64,000 nt of DNA from NCBI RefSeq assembly GCF_009932555.1, contig NZ_BLJO01000002.1, positions 83,379 through 147,378 on the forward strand, given 5' to 3'. The position numbers and the translations under genes were made by a program. The DNA comes from Steroidobacter agaridevorans (lineage in GTDB: Bacteria > Pseudomonadota > Gammaproteobacteria > Steroidobacterales > Steroidobacteraceae). Below the pieces are notes generated by a model that made no database searches, had not been told where the DNA came from, and was given only the letters and a program-made list of their open reading frames with translations. This document shows, piece by piece, positions 1 through 8,008 of the stretch; position 1 is the stretch's first letter, and every line of letters starts with the position of its first letter.

Positions 1-14
1 AGTCGAGGGTGCTT

Positions 15-353
15 ATGAAGAAGTGGAAGATCGCATCGCTGTTTCTCATGCTGGCGATGAGCGCTGGCGCGCACGCGAACGGCGCCGTACAAGGAACAGT
101 AAGCATGTTGATCCAGCGCGCATCCGACGGGTTGATCTACGTCATAGTGAATGGCACGAGATCGGGTGCGCCGGGCTGCGCGACGGCTCACTATTGGGTC
201 ATCGCGAATGAAAATTCCGAAGCGGGCAAGAGGCAATTTGCGATGCTCATGACCGCGTATGCCTCGGGCGGCACAGTGCTGCTCAACGGCACCGGAACTT
301 GCACTCGCTGGTTGGATGCAGAGGACATCAACGAAGTGCGGCTGATTAGCTGA
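15..353 (+). CDS. small secreted protein of unknown function
   Basis: Encodes about 112 residues. A classic signal peptide (KK, hydrophobic core, AHA cleavage site near residue 21) is followed by a small mature domain with only two cysteines (in GCATAHYW and GTCTRW), which could form one disulfide. A GTG six bases upstream is also in frame, but GAGG at 5-8 is correctly spaced for the ATG at 15, so I chose that. The pattern (a central CATxxYW, then an alanine-rich helix, then GTGTC) resembles small hypothetical exported proteins I associate with Xanthomonadales-type bacteria. No function can be assigned. It is convergent with the next gene, with a hairpin between them. Confidence 0.7.
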   Translation: MKKWKIASLFLMLAMSAGAHANGAVQGTVSMLIQRASDGLIYVIVNGTRSGAPGCATAHYWVIANENSEAGKRQFAMLMTAYASGGTVLLNGTGTCTRWLDAEDINEVRLIS

Positions 354-393
354 GCGACAGGGCGATGCCCGCGAACTGACGCCAAATCCGGCG

Positions 394-423
394 CGGCGTC
401 CTTCATCGCTACGAAGGACGCCG
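394..423. terminator. bidirectional terminator-like hairpin
   Basis: An 11-bp perfect inverted repeat (394-404 and 413-423, arms CGGCGTCCTTC / GAAGGACGCCG) with an 8-base loop lies between two convergent genes. There is no strong T-run on either side, so intrinsic termination is plausible but not certain. Confidence 0.6.
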
Positions 424-443
424 TGGCAAGAAGTCGGATGCGC

Positions 444-1454
444 TCAGCTCCGACCCCCGGCCTTTCTCCCCACCTCAATAGTCTTGAACCCCGCATCCCC
501 CCAATTCATCACGAACACACTGAATCCCTGCTTCATCCGCATCTCGATCTGATCGGGCGTCGTCGGAATCCCGCACGCGACCTTGAACTCCTTGCAGGCG
601 GCGAGCACCGACTGAATCGCGCCTTCCCACGCCTTCTCATCCGTCACGGGCCTGCCATCCGGACCCGGCGATGAAAACACCCGACGCAACGTGCCGGCGC
701 CCGGCCAGAGCACACCGATGCCTTTGACGGCCGCGATCTCGCGAACGTTCTTCAAGCCTTCTTTGCTTTCGACGACGACCCAGTTGATGAGCTCGCCGTT
801 CGGGTTCAGCGGCCACAGATCGGCTTTGGCGCGATACTCCTTCTCGCTCACCCCCCAATACTTCGGACCTGCGCCCACGGAGTCCGCACGCGTGCCGCCT
901 TGGGCGGGATAGCGCATGGCGGCGAGTCCGTGTTTGACTTCCTCGGCGTTCTGCACGTCGACGAACATGATGCCCGAGACGCCCAGATCGAGCTGCTGGC
1001 CGATGTGTTTCGCGGCGAGCTTCGGATCGGGCGCGATCTCGTGCATCTTCACGATCATCGGATAGGCGATGTGCGGGGCAGGGGAATTGCTCAAGTGCTT
1101 TTCAGCACCGAGCGCCTGCGCAAACTTCGTGAAGACGGGCAGGGACTGCTCGTAGTCGTGCTCCATGCTGCCGTCGAAGACGAAATCGGAGAGCTTGTAG
1201 CTCACCGTTTCTTTCGCAAGCTCCGCGGGTGACTTGTTCGGCGTCGGCGCATCGGCCGGTGCGCCATAGGGCTTGCGATTGCTCGGTGCGTACAGGCCCA
1301 TCACGGGCTTGCCTTGCTCGATCAGCCCGATCATCGGATTGAGTCGTTGTTTCGGCGCATCGGCAAGCGCCTGGCTTGCCGACAAGGCGAGGGCGGCAAG
1401 CAAAGCGGCACGCAGGCCAGTGGAGACGGTGTGGGCCATCGACGTGGAAGGCAT
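444..1454 (-). CDS. exported HpcH/HpaI aldolase-like protein
   Basis: 336 residues. The N-terminus has a signal peptide (hydrophobic core about 14-30, cleavage after ALA-DA). The body follows the HpcH/HpaI aldolase / citrate lyase beta layout: FVFDGSMEHDY at 91-101 in the place of the usual D-x-EH strand, MRYPAQGGTR at 180-189 matching the family RYPPxGxR turn, and VVVESKEGLKN at 226-236 matching IET-type strands, so the metal-binding Glu is probably E229. The following strand, normally GPADL, reads PGAGTL (251-256), so the expected metal-binding Asp is replaced, apparently by T255. Known relatives are cytosolic Mg/Mn class II pyruvate aldolases; an exported version lacking one ligand may have a different activity. 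It stands alone, divergent from the TonB receptor. Confidence 0.75.
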   Translation of the reverse strand: MPSTSMAHTVSTGLRAALLAALALSASQALADAPKQRLNPMIGLIEQGKPVMGLYAPSNRKPYGAPADAPTPNKSPAELAKETVSYKLSDFVFDGSMEHDYEQSLPVFTKFAQALGAEKHLSNSPAPHIAYPMIVKMHEIAPDPKLAAKHIGQQLDLGVSGIMFVDVQNAEEVKHGLAAMRYPAQGGTRADSVGAGPKYWGVSEKEYRAKADLWPLNPNGELINWVVVESKEGLKNVREIAAVKGIGVLWPGAGTLRRVFSSPGPDGRPVTDEKAWEGAIQSVLAACKEFKVACGIPTTPDQIEMRMKQGFSVFVMNWGDAGFKTIEVGRKAGGRS

Positions 1455-1871
1455 GATGTTTGAATCCCCCGAACGAACGCGCGCGTTCGTGATGACATTG
1501 ATGTCGGTATGGACGCGCGCACTTCGATCGCGCGCTCGTTCTTCAAAGTAGCCGCCGTCGCGCTCGACTTCAACTCACTTTGCGTACAGCGAGGCTGTGG
1601 CGCAAACGCCCTTTGGCAGCCCGGCCGGGGCGGGGGCGCAAACTAATGTCGCGAACTTGCGCTTCGGCGATTGAATCATGCTGCCACCCAGATTGCCGGC
1701 ACACATTATCAGTAAATTCCTGCGACGCTTCGCGCGTAGGATGTTCCGCGAAATGAAGCATCGGCGCGAAGCGTAAGGCCCTGCCTCATCTGGTGACTCA
1801 TCAGCTGCGAGCGTGCGACCGGTTTTCACGGCGCAAGCGACGCAGGAAAAAAATTTTCCTAAAGGGGGAAT
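1455..1871. other. intergenic region between divergent genes
   Basis: About 417 bases separate the aldolase-like gene (minus) from the TonB receptor (plus). Short open frames here have no convincing start or composition. The only structure I see is the AT-rich palindrome at 1844-1860 just before the receptor start. Promoters for both genes must lie here, but I cannot place -35/-10 boxes confidently. Confidence 0.5.
1844..1868 (+). promoter_or_regulatory. AT palindrome adjoining the ribosome binding site
   Basis: AGGAAAA (1844-1850) and TTTTCCT (1854-1860) form a 7-bp inverted repeat with a 3-base spacer. It is followed immediately by the Shine-Dalgarno AAAGGGGG (1861-1868), three bases before the ATG at 1872. 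It could be an operator or an mRNA hairpin modulating translation of the receptor. Confidence 0.4.
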
Positions 1872-4800
1872 ATGACGATGAACGATCGAAGCGCAGCACG
1901 TTCGGGCGCACGCCCGGTGTCGGCAGCCGTCAGACGGGCACTGGGACCGGCGAGCGCGTTGCTCGCGCTGACCAGTTTCGTTGCCTTCAACGCAATGGCG
2001 CAGGAAACCGCCGAGCAGGTTGCTCAGGCCGGCCCGTCGCCTGCACCTCAATCTGCAACCGGCGGTAGCGCGACCGACACCGGCGTGAGCGACACGCTCG
2101 AAGCCATCACCGTGACCGGCTCGCGCATCGCGCGTGCGGACGGCTATGAAGCGCCGACACCCGTCTCCGTGCTGGGTGCCGAAGAGTTGAACAAGATGGC
2201 GACCACGACGATCGCGGACTCCGTGAACCGCCTGCCGGCGTTCGCGGGCAGCCAGACGCCCCGCAATCGTTCCTCGAACATCAGCTCCGGCACGGCCGGC
2301 ACCAACATCCTGAACCTGCGCGGCTTGGGCGCGAACCGTACCCTGGTGCTCCAGGACGGCAAGCGCATGGTCGGCTCGACGGTCGCCACCGGTACGCTCT
2401 CGGGCGCAGTCGACGTCAACATGATTCCGAGCGGTCTCGTGCAGCGAGTGGACGTGGTGACGGGCGGTGCCTCCGCCGTGTACGGCTCGGACGCGCTCGC
2501 GGGCGTCGTGAACTTCATCCTGGATAAGGAGTTCACGGGCGTCAAAGGCAACGTCGATTACGGCATGACCTCGGCCGGTGACGGCGAGAACTACAAGCTC
2601 TCGCTGACGGCGGGCACCAAGCTCGCCGATGACCGTCTGCACCTGCTCATCAGCGGCGAGTACGCCGACGACAAGGGCATCATCGGCAACGATCGCAGCT
2701 GGGCGGATGATTCGTTCCAGATGATGAACAACCCGCTGGCCTCGCAGGCCGGCCAGCCCTCGCTGCTCACGGTTCACAACGCGGGCGTCGCGAACGGCAC
2801 CTACGGCGGCCTGGCGCTGAGCTGTCAGCGCATCACTCCGTATGTCGACACCGTTACGGGCGTGCCGGGCAATCGGCTCCAGCCGATCACGGGTACGCCC
2901 TGCGCGTTGCGTGGCACGCAGTTCGTGACCGGCGGCGACGCGATCCCCTTCCAGTTCGGCGATCTGGTGAACGGCCCGACCATGAGAGGCGGCGATTGGG
3001 AAGCCTCCCGTGTCGATCGCGCGACGACCATCGCGCTGCCGTTGCAGCGTAAAACGCTGTTCGGTCGCGCAGCGTACGACGTGAGCGACAACATCACCGC
3101 CTTCGTCGACTTGCAGTACGGCCAGACCTGGTCACACAACACGCAGGTCGTGCCGATCCTGAACAACGGCGGCAGCGTCTACGTCTATCGCGACAACGCC
3201 TTCCTGTCTCCGCAACTGCGCCAGACGATGATCAACAATAACGTTGACGCCATCGAAATCGGCACGTTCAACGGCGACATGCACTACCTGCAGGGCATCA
3301 ACGAGCGTGAACTGAAGCGCGGCGTGGTCGGCCTCGAAGGCAACTTCGATCTGGGCGGCAAGGAATGGAACTGGGATGCCTCCTACGTCCATGGCGAGCA
3401 GAACATCACTTCCAAGACCCCGACCAACCGCGTCAACGCCCGCTATGGCATGGCGATCAACTCGACGCTCGATGCGAACGGCAACATCGTTTGCGGCACG
3501 CGCAGCGCGGACCTGCTCTCTGTGGTGCCGGTGGCCGGTTGCCGTGCCTACAACCCGATGGGTCTGGGCGTGAACTCGCCGCAAGCCCTCGACTACGTCA
3601 CCGAGATGGGTTGGTCTGACATCACCCTCACGCAGACGGTGCTCGCGGCCAGCATGAGCGGCGAGCCGTTCGAGAACTGGGCGGGCCCCGTGTCGATCGC
3701 GTTCGGTGCCGAACATCGCACCGAAGAGTCGGAAGGCGAGGTGAGCGCACTCGACCAGACGAGCGCCTTCTTCGCGGGTAACTACAAGGCGACGATCGGC
3801 AAGTTCGATGTGAACGAAGCATTCCTCGAAACCGTGGTGCCGTTGTTGAACGGCGTGCCGGGCGCCGAGACCTTGGACTTCAATGGCGCGGTTCGTTACA
3901 CGGACTACAGCGTCACGGGCGAGGTCACGACCTGGAAGGCCGGTTTGATCTGGTCGCCGCTGGAAGATGCGCGCTTCCGCTTCACCAAGTCGCGTGACAT
4001 TCGGGCGCCGGGCTTGGGCGAGTTGTTCAACCAGGGCTCCGGTGGCACGGGCAACAACACCGATCTGGGTCTGCCGGGCAATCCGACCTATTTCATGCAG
4101 AGCCAGACCATCGGCAACCTGAACCTGAAGCCGGAAGAGGCCGATACGACGGGTATTGGCGTCGTGTTGACACCGCGCTTCCTGCCGGGCTTCACCATGT
4201 CGATCGACTACTACAAGATCGAAGTCGACGGCACGCTCTACGTGCGCAACACACGTGAAATCATCGAAGGTTGTTACTTGCGTAGCGATGCGCAGATGTG
4301 CTCGCAGATCGCGCGTGGCTCCAACGGCTTCATCACCGTGGTTACCGCCTTCCCCGAGAACATCGTCGGCGAAGTGGCGAGCGGCATCGACGTGGATGCC
4401 ACCTATCGCTTCCCGGTCGGCCCTGGCGACCTGACGCTGCGTGCGATGGGTACGTTTGTGGATAAGCTGGAGACCACCTCTGCTAACGGCACGAAGATCG
4501 ACGGCCGCGGCGTGAACTCGGATGACGCGGGCATCAACCTCGGCGCGAACCTCTCCGGTCCGAAGTACCGCTACCTGCTCTCCGCGGGTTACGACTGGGA
4601 TCCGGTGTCGATCACGCTGTCGATGCGTGGCATCAGCGCGGGCAAGTACAACAACGCGTTCCTCGAGTGCGAAGTGGGCAGCTGCCCGACGGTCGCGTCG
4701 CTGGCGGGTACCGGTTACACCAACACCATCAACGACAACGACATCGCAGGCGCCGAGTACTTCGACCTGGCGCTTAACTACAAGGTCGGTGACACGGGCG

Positions 4801-4952
4801 AGGCCTACTTTGTGATCGAGAACCTGTTGAACGAGGATCCCGCCAAGGTCGCCGGTGGCCGTGGCGCGGGCTTCTACCAGGGTCAGTCGAACGTGACGTT
4901 GTACGACCGCTTCGGAACCATGTTCCACGGCGGCGTGCGCTTCAAGTTCTAA
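1872..4952 (+). CDS. TonB-dependent outer-membrane receptor
   Basis: 1026 residues. A long basic signal region ends at about AMA-QE (residue 43). A TonB-box-like EAITVTGSRI precedes the plug domain (about 80-215, with the LRGLGANRTLVLQDGKR strand and the VDVVTGGASAVYGSDALAGVVNF signature). A 22-strand-type barrel follows, containing GAVRYTDYSVTG and FTKSRDIRAPGLGELF and ending in aromatic F (RFKF). It belongs to the large RagA/IroN-like receptors that Xanthomonadales-type bacteria use for uptake of oligosaccharides, siderophores or other bulky ligands; the substrate cannot be read from sequence. Start chosen from AAAGGGGG at 1861-1868. It heads a same-strand run of six genes to 11960 and is probably the importer for that system. 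Confidence 0.95.
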   Translation: MTMNDRSAARSGARPVSAAVRRALGPASALLALTSFVAFNAMAQETAEQVAQAGPSPAPQSATGGSATDTGVSDTLEAITVTGSRIARADGYEAPTPVSVLGAEELNKMATTTIADSVNRLPAFAGSQTPRNRSSNISSGTAGTNILNLRGLGANRTLVLQDGKRMVGSTVATGTLSGAVDVNMIPSGLVQRVDVVTGGASAVYGSDALAGVVNFILDKEFTGVKGNVDYGMTSAGDGENYKLSLTAGTKLADDRLHLLISGEYADDKGIIGNDRSWADDSFQMMNNPLASQAGQPSLLTVHNAGVANGTYGGLALSCQRITPYVDTVTGVPGNRLQPITGTPCALRGTQFVTGGDAIPFQFGDLVNGPTMRGGDWEASRVDRATTIALPLQRKTLFGRAAYDVSDNITAFVDLQYGQTWSHNTQVVPILNNGGSVYVYRDNAFLSPQLRQTMINNNVDAIEIGTFNGDMHYLQGINERELKRGVVGLEGNFDLGGKEWNWDASYVHGEQNITSKTPTNRVNARYGMAINSTLDANGNIVCGTRSADLLSVVPVAGCRAYNPMGLGVNSPQALDYVTEMGWSDITLTQTVLAASMSGEPFENWAGPVSIAFGAEHRTEESEGEVSALDQTSAFFAGNYKATIGKFDVNEAFLETVVPLLNGVPGAETLDFNGAVRYTDYSVTGEVTTWKAGLIWSPLEDARFRFTKSRDIRAPGLGELFNQGSGGTGNNTDLGLPGNPTYFMQSQTIGNLNLKPEEADTTGIGVVLTPRFLPGFTMSIDYYKIEVDGTLYVRNTREIIEGCYLRSDAQMCSQIARGSNGFITVVTAFPENIVGEVASGIDVDATYRFPVGPGDLTLRAMGTFVDKLETTSANGTKIDGRGVNSDDAGINLGANLSGPKYRYLLSAGYDWDPVSITLSMRGISAGKYNNAFLECEVGSCPTVASLAGTGYTNTINDNDIAGAEYFDLALNYKVGDTGEAYFVIENLLNEDPAKVAGGRGAGFYQGQSNVTLYDRFGTMFHGGVRFKF

Positions 4953-4965
4953 AACGATAGAAACC

Positions 4966-4998
4966 AGCGGGGCGGGCCCATCGAAGGCCCGCTCCGCT
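4966..4998 (+). terminator. intercistronic hairpin
   Basis: A 13-bp stem (4966-4978 with 4986-4998, one G-T pair) and a 7-base loop sit between the receptor stop and the next start. There is no T-run, and the next gene's GGGGG Shine-Dalgarno follows directly. It may attenuate or stabilise the transcript, lowering downstream expression relative to the receptor. Confidence 0.4.
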
Positions 4999-5009
4999 CG
5001 GGGGATGAC

Positions 5010-5981
5010 ATGAAAAGAGCGAGTATGCTCGCGCTGGCCTGCCTGGGCTGGGCGATGCTGCTGTCTCACGCCGCCTCAAGTGCGGAGCCGTCCGGCGTGG
5101 ACTCGCCGCATTCGGCGGATATTTCCAAACGCAATCTCACACCGAAAGACTTCCCACGTTGGCAGCAGCTCGAGCGCAACGTGTATGCCTATGAAGGCCT
5201 GCATTCGCCGGACAAGCAGGGCGTCATCGTCAACACGGTGAGCCTGATCGTGGTCACGGGCGACGGCGTGGTGGTCATCGACGGTCAGGGCGATGTGCCC
5301 CAGACCAGGCTCATGATCGAGAACATCAAGAAGCTCACCGATGAGCCCATCAAATATGTCGTGATCGCCTCCGATCACATCGATCACGTGGGCGGCAACG
5401 CCGCCTTCAAAGAGGCGTATCCCAACGTCGTCTTCATTGGCTCGCCGGCTTCGCAGCGGCGGCTTGCGAAGGATCCCAATCCGCCGACCATGCTCGTCTC
5501 CGAGCAGCGGTCGCTGCGTCTCGGGGCCGCGCAAATCGAAATTCTGAACCTGGGGCGCGCCCACACCGGCGGCGATCTGGTCGCCTGGATGCCGCAGATC
5601 GGCGTGCTGTTCCTGGGTGAAATTTATTTAAGGGACGTATTTCCGGCCATGCGTTCAGCCTATCCGACCGAGTGGCTTGCGACGATCCGCAAGGCGGTGT
5701 ACTTGAACCCCACTTGGTACATCCCTGGCCACGGTTTCATCGACGAGCCGGCGATCATGAGGCGCGAGTTGGACGAGGCGAGGCAGGCGTTGGTTTATGT
5801 CATCGAGGAGGCGAAGCGCCTCAAAGCCGCGGGTTACGCCTGCGAATCGGCGGCGAATTGTCCGGCCGCGGAGCATGCGAACTGGGGCCCGTATGCCGAC
5901 TGGGCGCTACGCAGCTCCCAGGCGCCGCTCGCCATCGCTCGTGTATACCTCGAGCTCGATGGCAAGCTGCCGGAGACCTGA
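5010..5981 (+). CDS. exported metallo-beta-lactamase-fold hydrolase, atypical metal site
   Basis: 323 residues with a signal peptide (cleavage near ASSAEP, residue 25). The metallo-beta-lactamase fold is clear: VTGDGVVVIDGQ strand pair (82-93), the metal loop SDHIDHVGG (121-129), GRAHTGGD (182-189), FLGE (201-204) and PGHGF (239-243). The usual first loop is HxHxDH; here the first His is Ser (S121), leaving H123, D125, H126, H185 and H241. The bridging Asp of the FxGD strand is Glu (E204). Both changes fall on metal ligands, so a one-metal or altered site is likely. Not a typical antibiotic lactamase. Expected location is the periplasm. Only 57 bases separate it from the receptor, suggesting shared transcription. 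Confidence 0.85.
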   Translation: MKRASMLALACLGWAMLLSHAASSAEPSGVDSPHSADISKRNLTPKDFPRWQQLERNVYAYEGLHSPDKQGVIVNTVSLIVVTGDGVVVIDGQGDVPQTRLMIENIKKLTDEPIKYVVIASDHIDHVGGNAAFKEAYPNVVFIGSPASQRRLAKDPNPPTMLVSEQRSLRLGAAQIEILNLGRAHTGGDLVAWMPQIGVLFLGEIYLRDVFPAMRSAYPTEWLATIRKAVYLNPTWYIPGHGFIDEPAIMRRELDEARQALVYVIEEAKRLKAAGYACESAANCPAAEHANWGPYADWALRSSQAPLAIARVYLELDGKLPET

Positions 5982-6239
5982 GTGGTCGGGCCGCATCGTG
6001 GAACTAGTTCAGGTTCGGTGTGGTCCAAAGCGACCCGCCGGCCAGCCTTGCGAGTGGCTTCCGAAACTCAGGGTAAACGCCTGACACCGGACGGAAAATT
6101 TCCACATTCGCGGCAAAAAAAACAAAGTTCATGTAGCGCCTTAGGCGTACATTCTGAACAGCAGATAGAACAGGTCTAGCTCCGTGGAGCGCTGGATACT
6201 GTGCATCGCTGTAGGTTGATCGGTAGGGGGACGTTGAGA

Positions 6240-7985
6240 GTGAAGTCATGTATCCGTGCGTTCAGCACAGTTGCCCTGACCAGCCTGCTGTTGGCCGGCT
6301 GCGCGGGCAAAGATGAGCCCGAGAATCCCGGCACGCCGCCGCGCGTGCGAGTCATCACCACCCAGCAGTATTTGAATACGGTCGCGAACGTGTTCGGCTC
6401 GAGCGTGAGCATGGACATGAAGTTCCCGCCACTGCGTCGGACCGACGGTCTGCTCGCAAACGGCGCGGCGCTCGCCGGCGTCACCGCAGGCAAGATCGAA
6501 ACGTTCCAGCGCGCCGCGAGCAGCATCGCAGCTCAAGTCGTCGCCCCCGAGCGCCGCAACTACCTGATCCCGTGCACGCCCGCCGATGAGAAGAAGGCCG
6601 ATGCGGAGTGCGCCAAGCAGTTCTTCTCGCAGACCGGCCGGCTCCTGCATCGGCGCAAGCTCTCCGAGGAGGAGCTGGGCAAGTACGTGACCGCCGCGAA
6701 CACGGCCGCCGACAAGCTCAACGATTTCTACGCAGGCGTGGAGCTCACGCTCGAGGCGATGCTGATCAGCCCCGAGGTGCTCTTCATCGTCGAGACGAGC
6801 GATGAGAAGGCCGACAAGCACGGCAGCCGTCGCCTCGATGCCTATTCACTCGCCTCGCGCCTCTCGTTCTTCCTGTGGGACGCAGGTCCCGATGACATGG
6901 TGCTCACGGCCGCCGAGAACGGCGATCTGGACAGCGATCGTGGCTTGAAGAAAGTGGTCGATCAGATGCTCGCAAGCCCGCGGCTGGAAGACGGCATGCG
7001 CGCGTTCTTCGATGACATGCTCGGCTTCGATGACTTCGATGCGCTCTCGAAGGATCCGACGGTCTATCCGTTCTTCACCGGGGCGACCGCGGCCGACGCC
7101 CGGGAGCAGACGATGCGCACGATCGTCGATCACCTGATCCACAAGCAGGAAGACTATCGCGAGCTCTACACGACGCGCGAAACCTTCATGTCGCCGGCGC
7201 TCGCGCCGCTGTATCAGATCCCGGCCTCGCGTGGCTGGACGGAATATACGTTCCCCGAAGACAGCCCGCGGCAGGGCCTCTTGACGCAGGTGAGCTTCGT
7301 CGCCTTGCGTGCGCACCCGGGCCGCAGCTCGCCGACGCTGCGTGGGCGCGCGCTGCGCGAGCGCCTGCTGTGTCAGGTCGTGCCGCCGCCGCCGCCGAAC
7401 GTCGACTTCGGCAAGCTCGAAAATCCGGATGCGCACTACAAGACGCAGCGTGAGCGCGTCGCCGTGCACCTGGAAGATCCCGCGTGCGCCGGCTGCCACA
7501 AGATCACCGATCCGATGGGCCTGGCGCTCGAGAGCTTCGATGGCGCGGGCCGCTTCCGTACGCAAGAGAACGGCGCGACGATCGATACGAGCGGTGAGCT
7601 CGACGGCGTGCACTTCGCCGATGTGGTGGGCTTGGGTAAAGCGCTGCATGACAATCCGGCGCTGCCGAGCTGCCTCGTCGATCGGCTGTACAGCTACGGC
7701 TCGGGTGGCGCGGCCAAGCCTTCCGATCGTCCGCTCTTGAAGTTCTACACCGCCGAGTTCGAGAAGGCCGGCTACAAGCTGCCCGAGGTGTTGCGCACGA
7801 TCACGCTTTCGGACGCCTTCCAGACCGTGACGGAGGCGAAGAAGGTGAATGCGACCGAGTCGCGCGAGCCGACCGAGGAAATCCTCATCGAAGAGCACCT
7901 GCCGACGACCACCACGGTCGACACGGCGGCGCCCGCGAATGAAACACAAACCGTGGCGATGACTAGCAGCCACGATAAGAACTGA
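6240..7985 (+). CDS. DUF1592-family lipoprotein with a haem-type CxxCH
   Basis: 581 residues from a GTG start. GGGGG at 6226-6230 fits it, and it places a clean lipoprotein signal (LLLAGC, Cys21) at the N-terminus; an ATG 13 codons upstream is also in frame. Modules in order follow the planctomycete-style DUF1587/1595/1592/1588/1585 set: VRVITTQQYLNTV, the LLHRRKLSEEEL helix, DAYSLASRLSFFLWD, the DSPRQGLLTQVSF block with SSPTLRGRALRERLLC and PPPPPNV, then CAGCHKITDPMGLALESFDG, and a C-terminal SCLVDRLYSYGSG domain. The single CAGCH is a covalent haem c candidate. Function is undescribed; these proteins nearly always pair with a Tat-exported DUF1552 protein, as here (next gene, 23 bases on). 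Confidence 0.88.
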   Translation: MKSCIRAFSTVALTSLLLAGCAGKDEPENPGTPPRVRVITTQQYLNTVANVFGSSVSMDMKFPPLRRTDGLLANGAALAGVTAGKIETFQRAASSIAAQVVAPERRNYLIPCTPADEKKADAECAKQFFSQTGRLLHRRKLSEEELGKYVTAANTAADKLNDFYAGVELTLEAMLISPEVLFIVETSDEKADKHGSRRLDAYSLASRLSFFLWDAGPDDMVLTAAENGDLDSDRGLKKVVDQMLASPRLEDGMRAFFDDMLGFDDFDALSKDPTVYPFFTGATAADAREQTMRTIVDHLIHKQEDYRELYTTRETFMSPALAPLYQIPASRGWTEYTFPEDSPRQGLLTQVSFVALRAHPGRSSPTLRGRALRERLLCQVVPPPPPNVDFGKLENPDAHYKTQRERVAVHLEDPACAGCHKITDPMGLALESFDGAGRFRTQENGATIDTSGELDGVHFADVVGLGKALHDNPALPSCLVDRLYSYGSGGAAKPSDRPLLKFYTAEFEKAGYKLPEVLRTITLSDAFQTVTEAKKVNATESREPTEEILIEEHLPTTTTVDTAAPANETQTVAMTSSHDKN

Positions 7986-8008
7986 TTGCCGTTGCGGAGA
8001 GATCACAC

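Noticed and set aside
1570-1761. Short minus-strand frame in the gap before the first receptor
   Set aside because: No ribosome binding site, no recognisable domain and atypical composition.
3132-5069. Long minus-strand open frame (about 645 codons) opposite the first TonB receptor
   Set aside because: Arg/Val/His-rich, lacks domains and start signal, and lies wholly opposite a certain gene.
5982-6239. Gene or riboswitch in the 258-base gap before the DUF1592 gene
   Set aside because: Only an A-run and a weak CGCC-TTA-GGCG palindrome are visible; no conserved riboswitch structure or coding frame.
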